Shown here: positions 16,711 through 25,488 of the stretch, piece by piece
How the letters are laid out: every line of letters starts with the position of its first letter
Numbering within the stretch: the stretch's first letter is position 1
NCBI GenBank assembly: GCA_947624245.1
Contig: CANQJL010000002.1
Coordinates: 88,020 to 152,019, forward strand
Direction of reading: 5' to 3'
Length of the DNA stretch: 64,000 nucleotides
Source of the DNA: an uncultured Acetatifactor sp.
GTDB lineage: Bacteria > Bacillota > Clostridia > Lachnospirales > Lachnospiraceae
Translations under genes and position numbers: made by a program
Notes under the pieces: generated by a model
Told to the model about the DNA's origin: nothing
What the model saw: only the letters and a program-made list of their open reading frames with translations
Database searches by the model: none

Positions 16711-19593
16711 TCACAGCTCGTTGGAAATTCCGGCATCGGGCATTTCTGCCTCGCCCGTGATGATATCCTCCTCGGAAAGTCCGTAATAGTAACGGATTAC
16801 GTCCACGGTGGCCTGCGCGGCATAATCCGACGAATAGCCGAAGGGGATTCTGGTGGCGATGGCGATCTCCGGATTTTCGTAGGGCGCATAGCAGACGAAC
16901 AGCGCATGGCTGGGCCGCGACTTTGTCTGCTCTGCGGTACCTGTCTTTCCGGCCACCTCCACAGTCACCCCATCAAAGTAGGTCTTGTTCTGCACCACCT
17001 GTCTCATGCCGCTGTGCAGGGCGTTCCAGTACTGCTGCGGCAGCTCCACCTCGTTGCGGATCTTGGGCTCAAATTCCTGCACAAGACTGCCCTGAGAGTC
17101 CGTGATCTTGTCCACCAGCGTCAGATCGTAGCAGACGCCGCTGTTGGCAACGCAGGTCACATAGCGCGCCAGAGCCGCCGTGGTAAAGCTGTTGGTGCCC
17201 TGTCCGATGGAAGAACGCACAGGGTCCGTATCTGATACCGTCGGGGAGACCTCATAGATTTCCACGCCGGATTTGTCGGTAAGACCGTAGAGGTCCGCAT
17301 ACTGCGCAAGGGTGTCCAGACCGGCGGCCTCGTCGTAGGTGCCGCTTCTGGTGGCGAGCCGGTAGCCCACATCATAGAAAAAGAAGTTGCAGGAATCGCG
17401 GATCGCCGTTGTGACCGTCTCGTTGCCGTGTCCCCAGGCATTCCAGCATCTGGGCGAAGGTTCGATGTTCGTGTAGAGGCTGGTGCAGTTGATCTTGGAG
17501 TCCAGAGAGATGACTCCCTCCATCAGACCGGCGGTAGCCGTCACCATCTTAAAGGTGGAACCGGGCGCCAGGGCGTTCTGGGTGGCAAAATTGATCTGGG
17601 GCGACGATTTGTCCGCGTTCAGCTTTGCAAAGTATTCCGCGTTGACGGAGTTCGCCATCATGTTGTTGTCATACCCGGGATACGACACCATGGCGAGCAC
17701 GTCGCCGGTGTTCACGTCCGTGATCACAACGGACGCATTGCAGGGGTCAAGTGCCAGCTGAGCCGGCGTGATGTCCAGATTGACGATCCGGTTCATCATG
17801 AACTGATAGGCGCTCAGTCTGCCGGCATATAGGGCCTCCTCGTCCTCCACGGGAACCTCGATCAGTTTCTGCTCACAGAGGATCTGGCAGACCTGCTTTC
17901 CCGTGATGGTATCGCTAAGCAGCATGTATTTGTACAGAAGCTTCTGGAACTCCGTGTTGCGGTCCAGCATCTGGATAATATAGGTCAGAAGCTTCTCGTA
18001 GATCTCCTCGGACTCGGAGTACTTTGCGTCTAAGTCCAGCTTGCTCACGTCGATCCAGTTCTGTGCAATGCAGTATTTCAGATATTCGTTCAGGCTTATG
18101 GTCTCGTCGGTGGTCCACGCGATATAGGTGGGGTCGGAGGTATCCACGCTCTCGGTCATGATGACGCCCTGATCGTTCAGCAGCTTTACGATACGGCTCT
18201 GGTAGACCTTTTCCTCATCGCTCAGTTTGTTGTAAGGCGTGAGCTTTTCGGTGAGTTCGCTCCGAAGTCTCTCATAGGTGCCCTCCTTGTAGAGCAGATA
18301 TGCGTCGTACACCGCCTTCTCCGTCTCCTGGGCGTCGTCGGCCGCAAGGGATTTTATATCTATCACGGAATTGTTGAACAGGGTAAAGTAGACATCGTAT
18401 ATGGGAATCCTGATGTCGGAGCTGCTGGAGTGCTCCGTGGCCCTGTATTCCTTGGTATTGGTGATCTTGCTGGACACAAGGCCTGCAAGGCGCTGCTCCA
18501 TGATATTGTAAACGGCCTTCGTGAGCTCGCTGTCGATGGTCAGATACACGTCCTGACCGGCCTTGGCCTCCTGCCGCTCCTGAATCTTGATCACCTTTCC
18601 CATATTGTCCACCACGACCTTTTCATAGCCCTTCTGGCCCTGCAGCGTGGTCTCAAAGCTGGATTCAATGCCGCCCTTTCCCACCACGTCGTTGATGTCG
18701 TAGACGTCGTCGCCTCTCCCCTGCTCCGCCATCTGTGCATTCAGCTCCGCGAGCTCCTCCGAGGAGATCTTTCCGGTGTAGCCCAGAATATGGGCGAAAT
18801 ACTTGCTGTCAACATAGCGGCGGATCGTGTCCTCCTCGATGGTGACGCCGGGAAGGACTTCGGAATTCTCCATGATGACTGCCACCGTGCGCTCGCTGAC
18901 ATTGGTGGCCACGGTGGTCCCGATGTATTTTCGGAAGGACGTCAGGTTCATGGCGTAGCGCAGCGTCACGAGCTGCAGCCACTCCTGCTTCGTATAGCCC
19001 TTTCCCTCCACGAAGGGGCTGGAGGAATCCTCCGGATTCTCCAATTCCCCGATGCCGAAGCCCTTCGACCTGCTTAGGAAGGTCATGACCTCGTCGGGCG
19101 TGGCGGTGCGCTCCTCGTCCTTGAGCTTGTCCACGGTGGTACGGCCGTACACGTCAGCCAAAAACCGCAGACGGCTCGTCCCGTCGACGGTGAAGGCGAA
19201 ATCGCCGTCCTCATTGATGACGATGCGGAAATCGGTGATGACGTTGTCGCCGTTTTTTTCAATAATTTTGATCAGGCGATAGAGCATGTCGTTGATATTG
19301 GCGTTCTTTTCCCTGCCTGTCTCGAACACGTCCTCCACCTTCACGGAATAGGCCAGCTCGTTGTAGGCCAGGATATTGCCGTTTCGGTCGTAGATATTGC
19401 CCCTTGTGCTGGCGATATCTCTGGTCTTTTCCACCTCCAGCACGAACTCGTTGAGATACTCCTGTCCGTGGACGATCTGCAGGTCAAAGCAGCGATAGAT
19501 CAGGATTGCCGCCATGGCGAGGAAAATGGCGGTGAACACCGTGAGCCTGTTGGTCAATATGCTGATAAATTTGTCCTTCAATTCGTCAAACAA
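16711..19593 (-). CDS. mrdA: Penicillin-binding protein 2 (class B transpeptidase), unusually long
   Basis: A 960-residue class B PBP of the elongasome, partner of RodA. It has one N-terminal helix (VFTAIFLAMAAILIYRCFDLQIVHG), a dimerisation domain, and a transpeptidase domain with APGSTFKMVTA (SxxK), RDSCNFFFYDVG (SxN) and GKTGTAEQ (KTG). Length is well above the 600-750 residues common in the family: roughly 250 residues between about 370 and 620, rich in charged and helix-forming sequence, appear to be an insertion. It overlaps mreD by 8 nt. Confidence 0.93.
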   Translation of the reverse strand: MFDELKDKFISILTNRLTVFTAIFLAMAAILIYRCFDLQIVHGQEYLNEFVLEVEKTRDIASTRGNIYDRNGNILAYNELAYSVKVEDVFETGREKNANINDMLYRLIKIIEKNGDNVITDFRIVINEDGDFAFTVDGTSRLRFLADVYGRTTVDKLKDEERTATPDEVMTFLSRSKGFGIGELENPEDSSSPFVEGKGYTKQEWLQLVTLRYAMNLTSFRKYIGTTVATNVSERTVAVIMENSEVLPGVTIEEDTIRRYVDSKYFAHILGYTGKISSEELAELNAQMAEQGRGDDVYDINDVVGKGGIESSFETTLQGQKGYEKVVVDNMGKVIKIQERQEAKAGQDVYLTIDSELTKAVYNIMEQRLAGLVSSKITNTKEYRATEHSSSSDIRIPIYDVYFTLFNNSVIDIKSLAADDAQETEKAVYDAYLLYKEGTYERLRSELTEKLTPYNKLSDEEKVYQSRIVKLLNDQGVIMTESVDTSDPTYIAWTTDETISLNEYLKYCIAQNWIDVSKLDLDAKYSESEEIYEKLLTYIIQMLDRNTEFQKLLYKYMLLSDTITGKQVCQILCEQKLIEVPVEDEEALYAGRLSAYQFMMNRIVNLDITPAQLALDPCNASVVITDVNTGDVLAMVSYPGYDNNMMANSVNAEYFAKLNADKSSPQINFATQNALAPGSTFKMVTATAGLMEGVISLDSKINCTSLYTNIEPSPRCWNAWGHGNETVTTAIRDSCNFFFYDVGYRLATRSGTYDEAAGLDTLAQYADLYGLTDKSGVEIYEVSPTVSDTDPVRSSIGQGTNSFTTAALARYVTCVANSGVCYDLTLVDKITDSQGSLVQEFEPKIRNEVELPQQYWNALHSGMRQVVQNKTYFDGVTVEVAGKTGTAEQTKSRPSHALFVCYAPYENPEIAIATRIPFGYSSDYAAQATVDVIRYYYGLSEEDIITGEAEMPDAGISNEL

Positions 19594-20104
19594 ATTTCTG
19601 AGCTCTCCTTTTTTCGTAAGCCTCCAGTTTCTCGTTCACCTTCAGGATCAGCGGATAGAGAAACAGGGTGACGACCGTTGTATACAGCGCCTCCGGCAGA
19701 ATCACATGCGCAAAATAATAGGTAAATTGGAACCTGCCCCGAAGCAGGAACATCAGTACGTAGCAGACAACGCCGTAGGACAGATCGCTGGTGACGATCA
19801 GCGCCAGGGGCAGCTTGATATCCTCGGGGTAGAATATCCTGCTGAATTTTCCGTTCAGATATCCGATGTACATCATAAGCAGCGAATAAAAGCCCAGAAA
19901 ACTCCCAAAGAGAATGTCGTTCATGAGCCCGCAGAAAAAGCCGATGACAAGGCCCTCCTTCTCTCCTCTCATAAAGCCGAAGGAGGAAGTCAGAATGATC
20001 ATCAGGTTCGGTATGATGCCGGCAAAGGCAAGGTTCCCGAACACGCTGCACTGCAGGATAAAGCAAAGCCATATGAAGATTGCAACTACCGCTTTTCTCA
20101 ACAT
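19586..20104 (-). CDS. mreD: Rod shape-determining protein MreD
   Basis: A 172-residue polytopic membrane protein (five to six helices), the third subunit of MreBCD. The segment SFGFMRGEKEGLVIGFFCGLMNDILFGSFLGFYSLLMMYIGYLNG is typical of MreD. It follows mreC by 3 nt and overlaps mrdA. Confidence 0.9.
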   Translation of the reverse strand: MLRKAVVAIFIWLCFILQCSVFGNLAFAGIIPNLMIILTSSFGFMRGEKEGLVIGFFCGLMNDILFGSFLGFYSLLMMYIGYLNGKFSRIFYPEDIKLPLALIVTSDLSYGVVCYVLMFLLRGRFQFTYYFAHVILPEALYTTVVTLFLYPLILKVNEKLEAYEKRRAQKFV

Positions 20105-20107
20105 TTG

Positions 20108-21007
20108 TTACTTTTGCTCCTCCGACTCCGGTTCCTCCGGCTGGCTGACTGTCTGCTTCCTGTCGGTAATGACCAACACCTCCCCGAGATGCTCGAAATC
20201 AACGGCAGGGGTGAGGAGCCCCGATTTGGTCAGATTGTTCGCGTCCGTCTCTATGTAAGTGATATACCCGATCAGAATGTTGGGCAGGAATTTGTCACTG
20301 ATATTGGAGGTGACGATCTTATCGCCCTCCGCGACCACGTTATTGCTGTCCACCAGCTGGCTGAAGGTGATGCAGTTCTCGGACATCAGCTGCAGATTGC
20401 CGGAGACGATGAGATTGTCCTCCGTGGCAAGAGTCATGGCGCTGACGTTGCTGTTGTCAGAGATGATGGACGTGACCTTGGCCCAGTTCGGTCCCACGGA
20501 GGTGATGCGGCCTACCAGTCCGCCTCCCGCGATCACATTCATGTCTATCGCAAGCCCGTCTTCGGAGCCCTTGTCGATGAGAAAAGACGAATACCAGTTG
20601 CCGGAGTCCCTGCTGATGATGCGCGCGCCCACCTTGTTGTACTCGCCGTACTGCTCGTCCAGCTCCACCAGCGCCCGAAGCTGATTCAGCTCGTATTTGT
20701 CCTGCTGGAGCAGCGTGTTCTCCTCCGTGAGGGTCGCGATCTGAGCCTTCAGCCGCTCGTTTTCCTCTAGGAGCGTCCTGATCTGCACCAGCTCCTCGGA
20801 ACGGTTGGAAAGCCAGCCGCCCAGCTTGCCGATCCCCTGCTGGAAGGGCACCACAACGTATCCCACCACACCGTTAAGCGGGCGGTTGAAGACGTCCGTG
20901 CCAAAGGTGATCAGCATGAGGAGCGTGCATAAAATTGTTAAAATCAAGAGGAGATATTTACTCGGTAAAGTAAATTTCTCCCCTTTCTTTTTGATCAACG
21001 GGCTCAT
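20108..21007 (-). CDS. mreC: Rod shape-determining protein MreC
   Basis: A 299-residue protein: one N-terminal helix (KYLLLILTILCTLLMLITF), a coiled coil (RSEELVQIRTLLEENERLKAQIATLTEENTLLQQDK) and beta-barrel domains with SRDSGNWYSSFLIDKGSEDGL and GLVGRITSVGPNWAKVTSIIS. It links MreB to PBP2 and RodA outside the membrane. The start overlaps the mreB stop. Confidence 0.94.
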   Translation of the reverse strand: MSPLIKKKGEKFTLPSKYLLLILTILCTLLMLITFGTDVFNRPLNGVVGYVVVPFQQGIGKLGGWLSNRSEELVQIRTLLEENERLKAQIATLTEENTLLQQDKYELNQLRALVELDEQYGEYNKVGARIISRDSGNWYSSFLIDKGSEDGLAIDMNVIAGGGLVGRITSVGPNWAKVTSIISDNSNVSAMTLATEDNLIVSGNLQLMSENCITFSQLVDSNNVVAEGDKIVTSNISDKFLPNILIGYITYIETDANNLTKSGLLTPAVDFEHLGEVLVITDRKQTVSQPEEPESEEQK

Positions 21008-22014
21008 TTACTCATTCCTTCGATTGCATAAGCTACGGATTTATAATTGTCGTCCTTGATGATCTTTGCCAGACCGGCCACAACGCTGGCGATGGGAGCG
21101 TCGTTCACATTCACCTTAAGCCCCGTCCCCGCGGACAGCCGATCTGCCAGATGGCATACCTGGGAGGCGCCTCCGGTGAGATAAATGCCGTGACGGTAGA
21201 TATCCGCCGCAAGCTCCGGCGGCGTGCGCTCCAGGATCACCTTCACGTTGTCGATGATGGTGTTGAAATGCTCGTCGAGGGCCTCGTCCACCAGTCTTGT
21301 GGGAATCTCCCGCTCCACGGGCAGTCCCGTGACGATGTCTCTGCCGTACACTACGGCGGTCTTGACGTCCTTCTCCAATTCGCTCAGAGAGATCTTGACG
21401 TTCTCCGCCGTCTTCCCGCCGATGATCAGGCTGAATTCCTTTCGCACGGCGGCGCGTATGGCCTCGTCGAATTTCAGACCGCCGATCTTGATCAGACGGC
21501 TCAGCACGATCCCGCCGAGGGAGAGAATGGAGATCTCCGTGGTCTCATAGCCCACGTTCACCAGAAGGACACCCTGAGAATTTTTCACGTCGATGTCGAG
21601 CCCGAGCCCGTCCGCCACGGCCTTCTCCACCACCATGATCTTGCGCGCCTTTACGCCGGCATCGCGGATCAGATCGTAGAAGGCTCGCTTCTCCACCTCC
21701 GTGACGTCCGTAGGCACCGCGATATAGAAGTCCGCGGGCTTTGCGCTGCCGTTCTGAAGGTCGCTCAGGAAATATTTGATCAGCGTCTCCATATTTTTGA
21801 TATCCGCGATCACGCCGTTGGACAGCGGATAAGAAATATGAATATTTCCGGGCGCCTTCTCATACATTTCAAATGCAGAGTCACCGTAGGCAAACAAGGT
21901 ATTCTTGTTCTCTATGGCGATCATATTTTTTTCCACAAAAATACTGTCGCTGCTCCTGCTGTAAATTTTGATGTTGTTGGTACCGAGGTCGATACCGAAT
22001 GCGTTGTTTGCCAA
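21004..22014 (-). CDS. mreB: Rod shape-determining protein MreB (actin-like)
   Basis: A 336-residue actin-fold ATPase that directs lateral wall synthesis. FGIDLGTNNIKIYSR is the phosphate 1 motif and GIYLTGGASQVCHLADRLS the adenosine-binding motif. The N-terminus differs slightly from B. subtilis MreB but gene context with mreCD fixes the role. Confidence 0.93.
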   Translation of the reverse strand: MANNAFGIDLGTNNIKIYSRSSDSIFVEKNMIAIENKNTLFAYGDSAFEMYEKAPGNIHISYPLSNGVIADIKNMETLIKYFLSDLQNGSAKPADFYIAVPTDVTEVEKRAFYDLIRDAGVKARKIMVVEKAVADGLGLDIDVKNSQGVLLVNVGYETTEISILSLGGIVLSRLIKIGGLKFDEAIRAAVRKEFSLIIGGKTAENVKISLSELEKDVKTAVVYGRDIVTGLPVEREIPTRLVDEALDEHFNTIIDNVKVILERTPPELAADIYRHGIYLTGGASQVCHLADRLSAGTGLKVNVNDAPIASVVAGLAKIIKDDNYKSVAYAIEGMSK

Positions 22015-22071
22015 AGTTATGAACCCCTTTCTGTCGTATGCGGCTGCCCTGCGCAGCAGCCTTCGCTTTTC

Positions 22072-22776
22072 TCATGGGTGTATCTGCGTGAACCAGGACT
22101 CCTCCTTGAAGCTGACGTATCTGTTGTCGCCGATCACAATGTGATCCAGCAGAGGAATGTCCATTTTCTCTCCCATCTCCCTGACGTTGTCGGTCAGCTC
22201 CCTGTCCGCCCTGCTGGGAGTGGGATCGCCGCTTGGGTGGTTGTGCACCAGCAGAATATTCACCGCTCTGCACTCCAGAGCCGCCATAAAGATCTCCCGC
22301 GGTGAGATCAGCGCCATTCTGACGCTTCCGCTTGACAGCCGGCGTTCCGCGATCAACTGTCCCTTGGAATCCAGGCAGACCAGGACCACGCATTCCGTAT
22401 CCTGATGCCTGAGCTTTTCCATAAAGTAGCCCGCCGCCTGACCGGAGCTTTTGAAGCTGAGCCCCCTGCTTGCGGCCGCCGCGCTCATTCTCTTGGTGAG
22501 CTCGGCCAGACTTTTTAATTTTACCGCCTTGACCTGTCCGATGCCCTTGATGCCCTTCAGGTCGTCGATCGTCACGCTGTGAAGCCCCAGAAGTCCTTCT
22601 CGGGGATAGCGGGCGAGCTTAAGCACCTCTTCCGCCAGCTGCAGCGCGTTCTTTTCCTTTGTGCCCGTGCGAATGATGATAGCAAGAAGCTCTGCTTCCG
22701 TCAGGTTCTCGGGGCCGAAACGCAGGAATCTCTCGTAGGGGAGCTCCGAAGCGTTTCCTTTTTGATGTTCTCTCAT
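22072..22776 (-). CDS. radC: RadC/YsxA-family JAMM-domain protein
   Basis: A 234-residue protein with an N-terminal helix-hairpin-helix region (LKGIKGIGQVKAVKLKSLAEL) and a C-terminal JAB1/MPN-like domain with VHNHPSGDPTPSRADRELT, the metal-binding motif. Historically named DNA repair protein, though a direct repair role is not established. It sits just ahead of mreB on the same strand, as in other Firmicutes. Confidence 0.93.
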   Translation of the reverse strand: MREHQKGNASELPYERFLRFGPENLTEAELLAIIIRTGTKEKNALQLAEEVLKLARYPREGLLGLHSVTIDDLKGIKGIGQVKAVKLKSLAELTKRMSAAAASRGLSFKSSGQAAGYFMEKLRHQDTECVVLVCLDSKGQLIAERRLSSGSVRMALISPREIFMAALECRAVNILLVHNHPSGDPTPSRADRELTDNVREMGEKMDIPLLDHIVIGDNRYVSFKEESWFTQIHP

Positions 22777-22818
22777 GCGTCTCCTTTCGCCCTTCTCCGA
22801 CGCAGGAAAAACAAGAAC

Positions 22819-23058
22819 CTATCTGATAAATCGATACACCACCAGCGCGATGACCACGCCGATCACGCTGGCTATGGTGATGTTGATGGTCAGGCCGAAG
22901 GTCAGCACAAAAAATCCGAGATCCAGCACTACCGGAGAGCTTAGGCCGAACGACTGGCCGTAGTTCAAAAAGCTTCCGTCAAAGAAAGTGCCGATAAATC
23001 TGCCGATCACAAAGCCGACCAGCACCAGAAGTATCAATACCCAGTTTATCTTTTTCAA
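22819..23058 (-). CDS. DUF4321 small membrane protein
   Basis: A 79-residue protein with two membrane helices (residues 5-27 and about 47-76) joined by a loop GTFFDGSFLNYGQSFGLSSPV. It matches the DUF4321 family, often located in the mre/rad neighbourhood of Clostridia. Function unknown. Confidence 0.82.
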   Translation of the reverse strand: MKKINWVLILLVLVGFVIGRFIGTFFDGSFLNYGQSFGLSSPVVLDLGFFVLTFGLTINITIASVIGVVIALVVYRFIR

Positions 23059-23173
23059 AATGCCGCCTCATTCTTTCTTCCGTATTTTGCAATTTCCTTC
23101 CATACGCCTTTATATAGTACCACAAATCGGCAGGACTGTACACAAAAATCATATCATAAATTTTGACCTTTTT

Positions 23174-24481
23174 CTACACGGCTCCAAGGCGCAGCGCCTC
23201 CTCGGACACGATCCCGCCGTCAAGCAGCGCCTGAAGCGACTTTAAAATGCCGAATTTTGCGTGCTGCCAGGTCAGTCCGCCCTGAAAATACACCGCGTAG
23301 GGCGGTCTGATGGGGCCGTCGGCGGACAGCTCGATGGAGGAGCCCGAGACGAACGCGCCTGCGGCCATGATCACCTGTGCGTCATAGCCCGGCATATCCC
23401 ACGGCTGCGGGGTCACGTGGCTGTCCACAGGGGCTCCCGCCTGTATGCCCTGACAGAAGGCGATGACGGCGTCGGGCCGTCCGAAGGTGATCGCCTGAAT
23501 GATATCGTGCCGGCTCTCGCTGCTGTCGGGTACTACCGCAAATCCCAGCGGTTCGTAGAGATTCGCCGCGAACACGGCGGCCTTCAGAGCGGCGGCCGTG
23601 ACGGTGGGGGCCAGGAAAAAGCCCTGATAGAGATCCTTCAGAACGCCCAGGGAGGCACCCACCTCCTTTGCCAGTCCGGGGGAGGTCAGCCTGCAGGCCG
23701 CGTTTTCCACGCACTCTTTCGTGCCCGCGATGTAGCCGCCGATGGGGGCGAGACCGCCGCCGGGGTTCTTGATGAGAGAGCCCACCGTCATGTCTGCTCC
23801 CACGTCGCCGGGCTCTGCGGTCTCCACGAACTCGCCGTAGCAGTTGTCCACCATACAGAGAATGTCGGGCCGTATGGATTTGATAAAGGCGATCAGCTCG
23901 CCGATCCTCGCCACGGACAGCGTGGGACGCGTCTGATAGCCCTTGGAGCGCTGTATGGTCACCAGACGGGTGCGCTGGTTTATGCTCCTTCGGATCTTGT
24001 CAAAGTCAAAGCCGCCGTCGGGAAGCAGATCCACCTGCCTGTAGGTGACGCCGTACTCCGCGAGAGAACCTCTGGAGGGCCGGATTCCGATGACCTCCTC
24101 CAGCGTGTCGTAGGGCCTGCCAACGGGGGATAAAAGCTCGTCGCCCGGGCGCAGATTGCCGCTAAGCGCCAGCGCCAGCGCATGGGTGCCGCATGTGATC
24201 TGGGGGCGCACCAGGGCGTCCTCTGTGTGAAAGACCTTGGCGTACACCTCCTCCAGCGTATCTCTGCCAAGATCGTTGTAGCCGTAGCCGGTAGTACCCA
24301 CCAGGCAGGCCTCGCTCACCCTGCATTCCTGCATGGCGCGCACTACCTTGAGCTGGTTATACTCCGCCGTCTCGTCTATCTCGTCGAACCGTTTTTTCAG
24401 TTTTTCCAAAATCTTACTGCCGTATTCATAAACGGCATCGCCGATTCCCATGGAGGCGTACATTTTGTTTAAATCCGTCAT
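23174..24481 (-). CDS. PLP-dependent methionine gamma-lyase-like protein (aluminium resistance family)
   Basis: A 435-residue fold-type I PLP enzyme of the Alu_resist/YnbB family. RPQITCGTHALALALSGNLRPGDEL is the cofactor-binding region and SLIKNPGGGLAPIGGYIAGT contains the PLP lysine. The aluminium label is historical; the reaction is not settled, with C-S lyase activity suspected. It overlaps miaA by 4 nt, an arrangement widespread in Firmicutes. Confidence 0.9.
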   Translation of the reverse strand: MTDLNKMYASMGIGDAVYEYGSKILEKLKKRFDEIDETAEYNQLKVVRAMQECRVSEACLVGTTGYGYNDLGRDTLEEVYAKVFHTEDALVRPQITCGTHALALALSGNLRPGDELLSPVGRPYDTLEEVIGIRPSRGSLAEYGVTYRQVDLLPDGGFDFDKIRRSINQRTRLVTIQRSKGYQTRPTLSVARIGELIAFIKSIRPDILCMVDNCYGEFVETAEPGDVGADMTVGSLIKNPGGGLAPIGGYIAGTKECVENAACRLTSPGLAKEVGASLGVLKDLYQGFFLAPTVTAAALKAAVFAANLYEPLGFAVVPDSSESRHDIIQAITFGRPDAVIAFCQGIQAGAPVDSHVTPQPWDMPGYDAQVIMAAGAFVSGSSIELSADGPIRPPYAVYFQGGLTWQHAKFGILKSLQALLDGGIVSEEALRLGAV

Positions 24482-25461
24482 CTTGCTCCCTCGCGTTCCC
24501 CGTAAATTCCCGCTTCGGTCAATTTGTCCGTCATGTACCTTAAGATGCGGTCCTCGTCGTAGTCAAATTTGTCCTGATCGATCCAGATCACGTCTTTTTC
24601 CCTGCGAAACCAGGTAAGCTGCCGCTTGGCGAAATGACGGGTGTTCTGCTTGATCAGGGCGACCGCTCTCTCCAGAGAAATCTCCCCATTAAGCCACTTA
24701 AGCATTTCCTTATAGCCAAGCCCCTGCATGGAGACCATGTCTCGGGTGCAGCCCATTCGGCGAAGCTCCTCCACCTCCTGTGCAAGGCCCTGCTCCAGCA
24801 TCTCGTCCACGCGCCGGTCGATCCGCCGATAGAGACGTTCCCGCTCATCGTTCAGCACAAAACAGCAGGATAAGTAAGCGCTTCCCTTTTGCCGCTCCTT
24901 TTCGTTGTGGGCCGATATGGGCTCCCCCGTCAGGTGAAAAAACTCAAGCGCCCGAACGGTACGCTTGATATTGTTCGCATGAATGGCGCTTGCGGATAAG
25001 GGATCCACCCGTTCCAGCATCTCGTGAAGCTGCTCCGGCCCCTTCTCGGCGGCCAGCCTCTCCAGCGATTTTCTGTACTCGGTATTTTCTTCATTTTCGG
25101 TAAAGTCGATGTCCCGCAAAAGCGCCTGAATATAAAATCCCGTGCCGCCGGCCACAATGGGAATATGGCCCCTTTCGTAGATCTGCTCCAGGCATTCCTC
25201 GCATTTTTGTTTGAACAGCACTACGTTAAAGGGCTCCCACGGGTCGAGAATATCTATCATGTGATGGGGAACGCCCTGCATTTCCTCGGGCCTTATCTTG
25301 GCGGAGCCGATGTCCATGTGCCGATAGACCTGCATGGAATCGGCGGAGAGGATCTCTCCGTCCACGATCTTTGCCAGCGCCACGGAAAGCTTCGTTTTTC
25401 CTGCGGCGGTGGGACCGGTCAGAACGATCATGGGGCGCCTGCACTGTTCCTGATTCTCCAC
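24478..25461 (-). CDS. miaA: tRNA dimethylallyltransferase MiaA
   Basis: A 327-residue P-loop prenyltransferase that adds dimethylallyl to A37 of tRNAs reading UNN codons. VLTGPTAAGKTKLSVALA is the Walker A, LSADSMQVYRHMDIGSAK the substrate motif, and HHMIDILDPWEPFNV and VAGGTGFYIQALL are conserved. Its product is the substrate of MiaB, encoded upstream. Confidence 0.96.
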   Translation of the reverse strand: MENQEQCRRPMIVLTGPTAAGKTKLSVALAKIVDGEILSADSMQVYRHMDIGSAKIRPEEMQGVPHHMIDILDPWEPFNVVLFKQKCEECLEQIYERGHIPIVAGGTGFYIQALLRDIDFTENEENTEYRKSLERLAAEKGPEQLHEMLERVDPLSASAIHANNIKRTVRALEFFHLTGEPISAHNEKERQKGSAYLSCCFVLNDERERLYRRIDRRVDEMLEQGLAQEVEELRRMGCTRDMVSMQGLGYKEMLKWLNGEISLERAVALIKQNTRHFAKRQLTWFRREKDVIWIDQDKFDYDEDRILRYMTDKLTEAGIYGEREGAR

Positions 25462-25488
25462 AGATACTCTCCTTTCCTGCGCTTTTGA

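Noticed and set aside
22015-22071. Terminator between radC and mreB
   Set aside because: GGCTGC/GCAGCC can pair but there is no T-run, so it was not listed.
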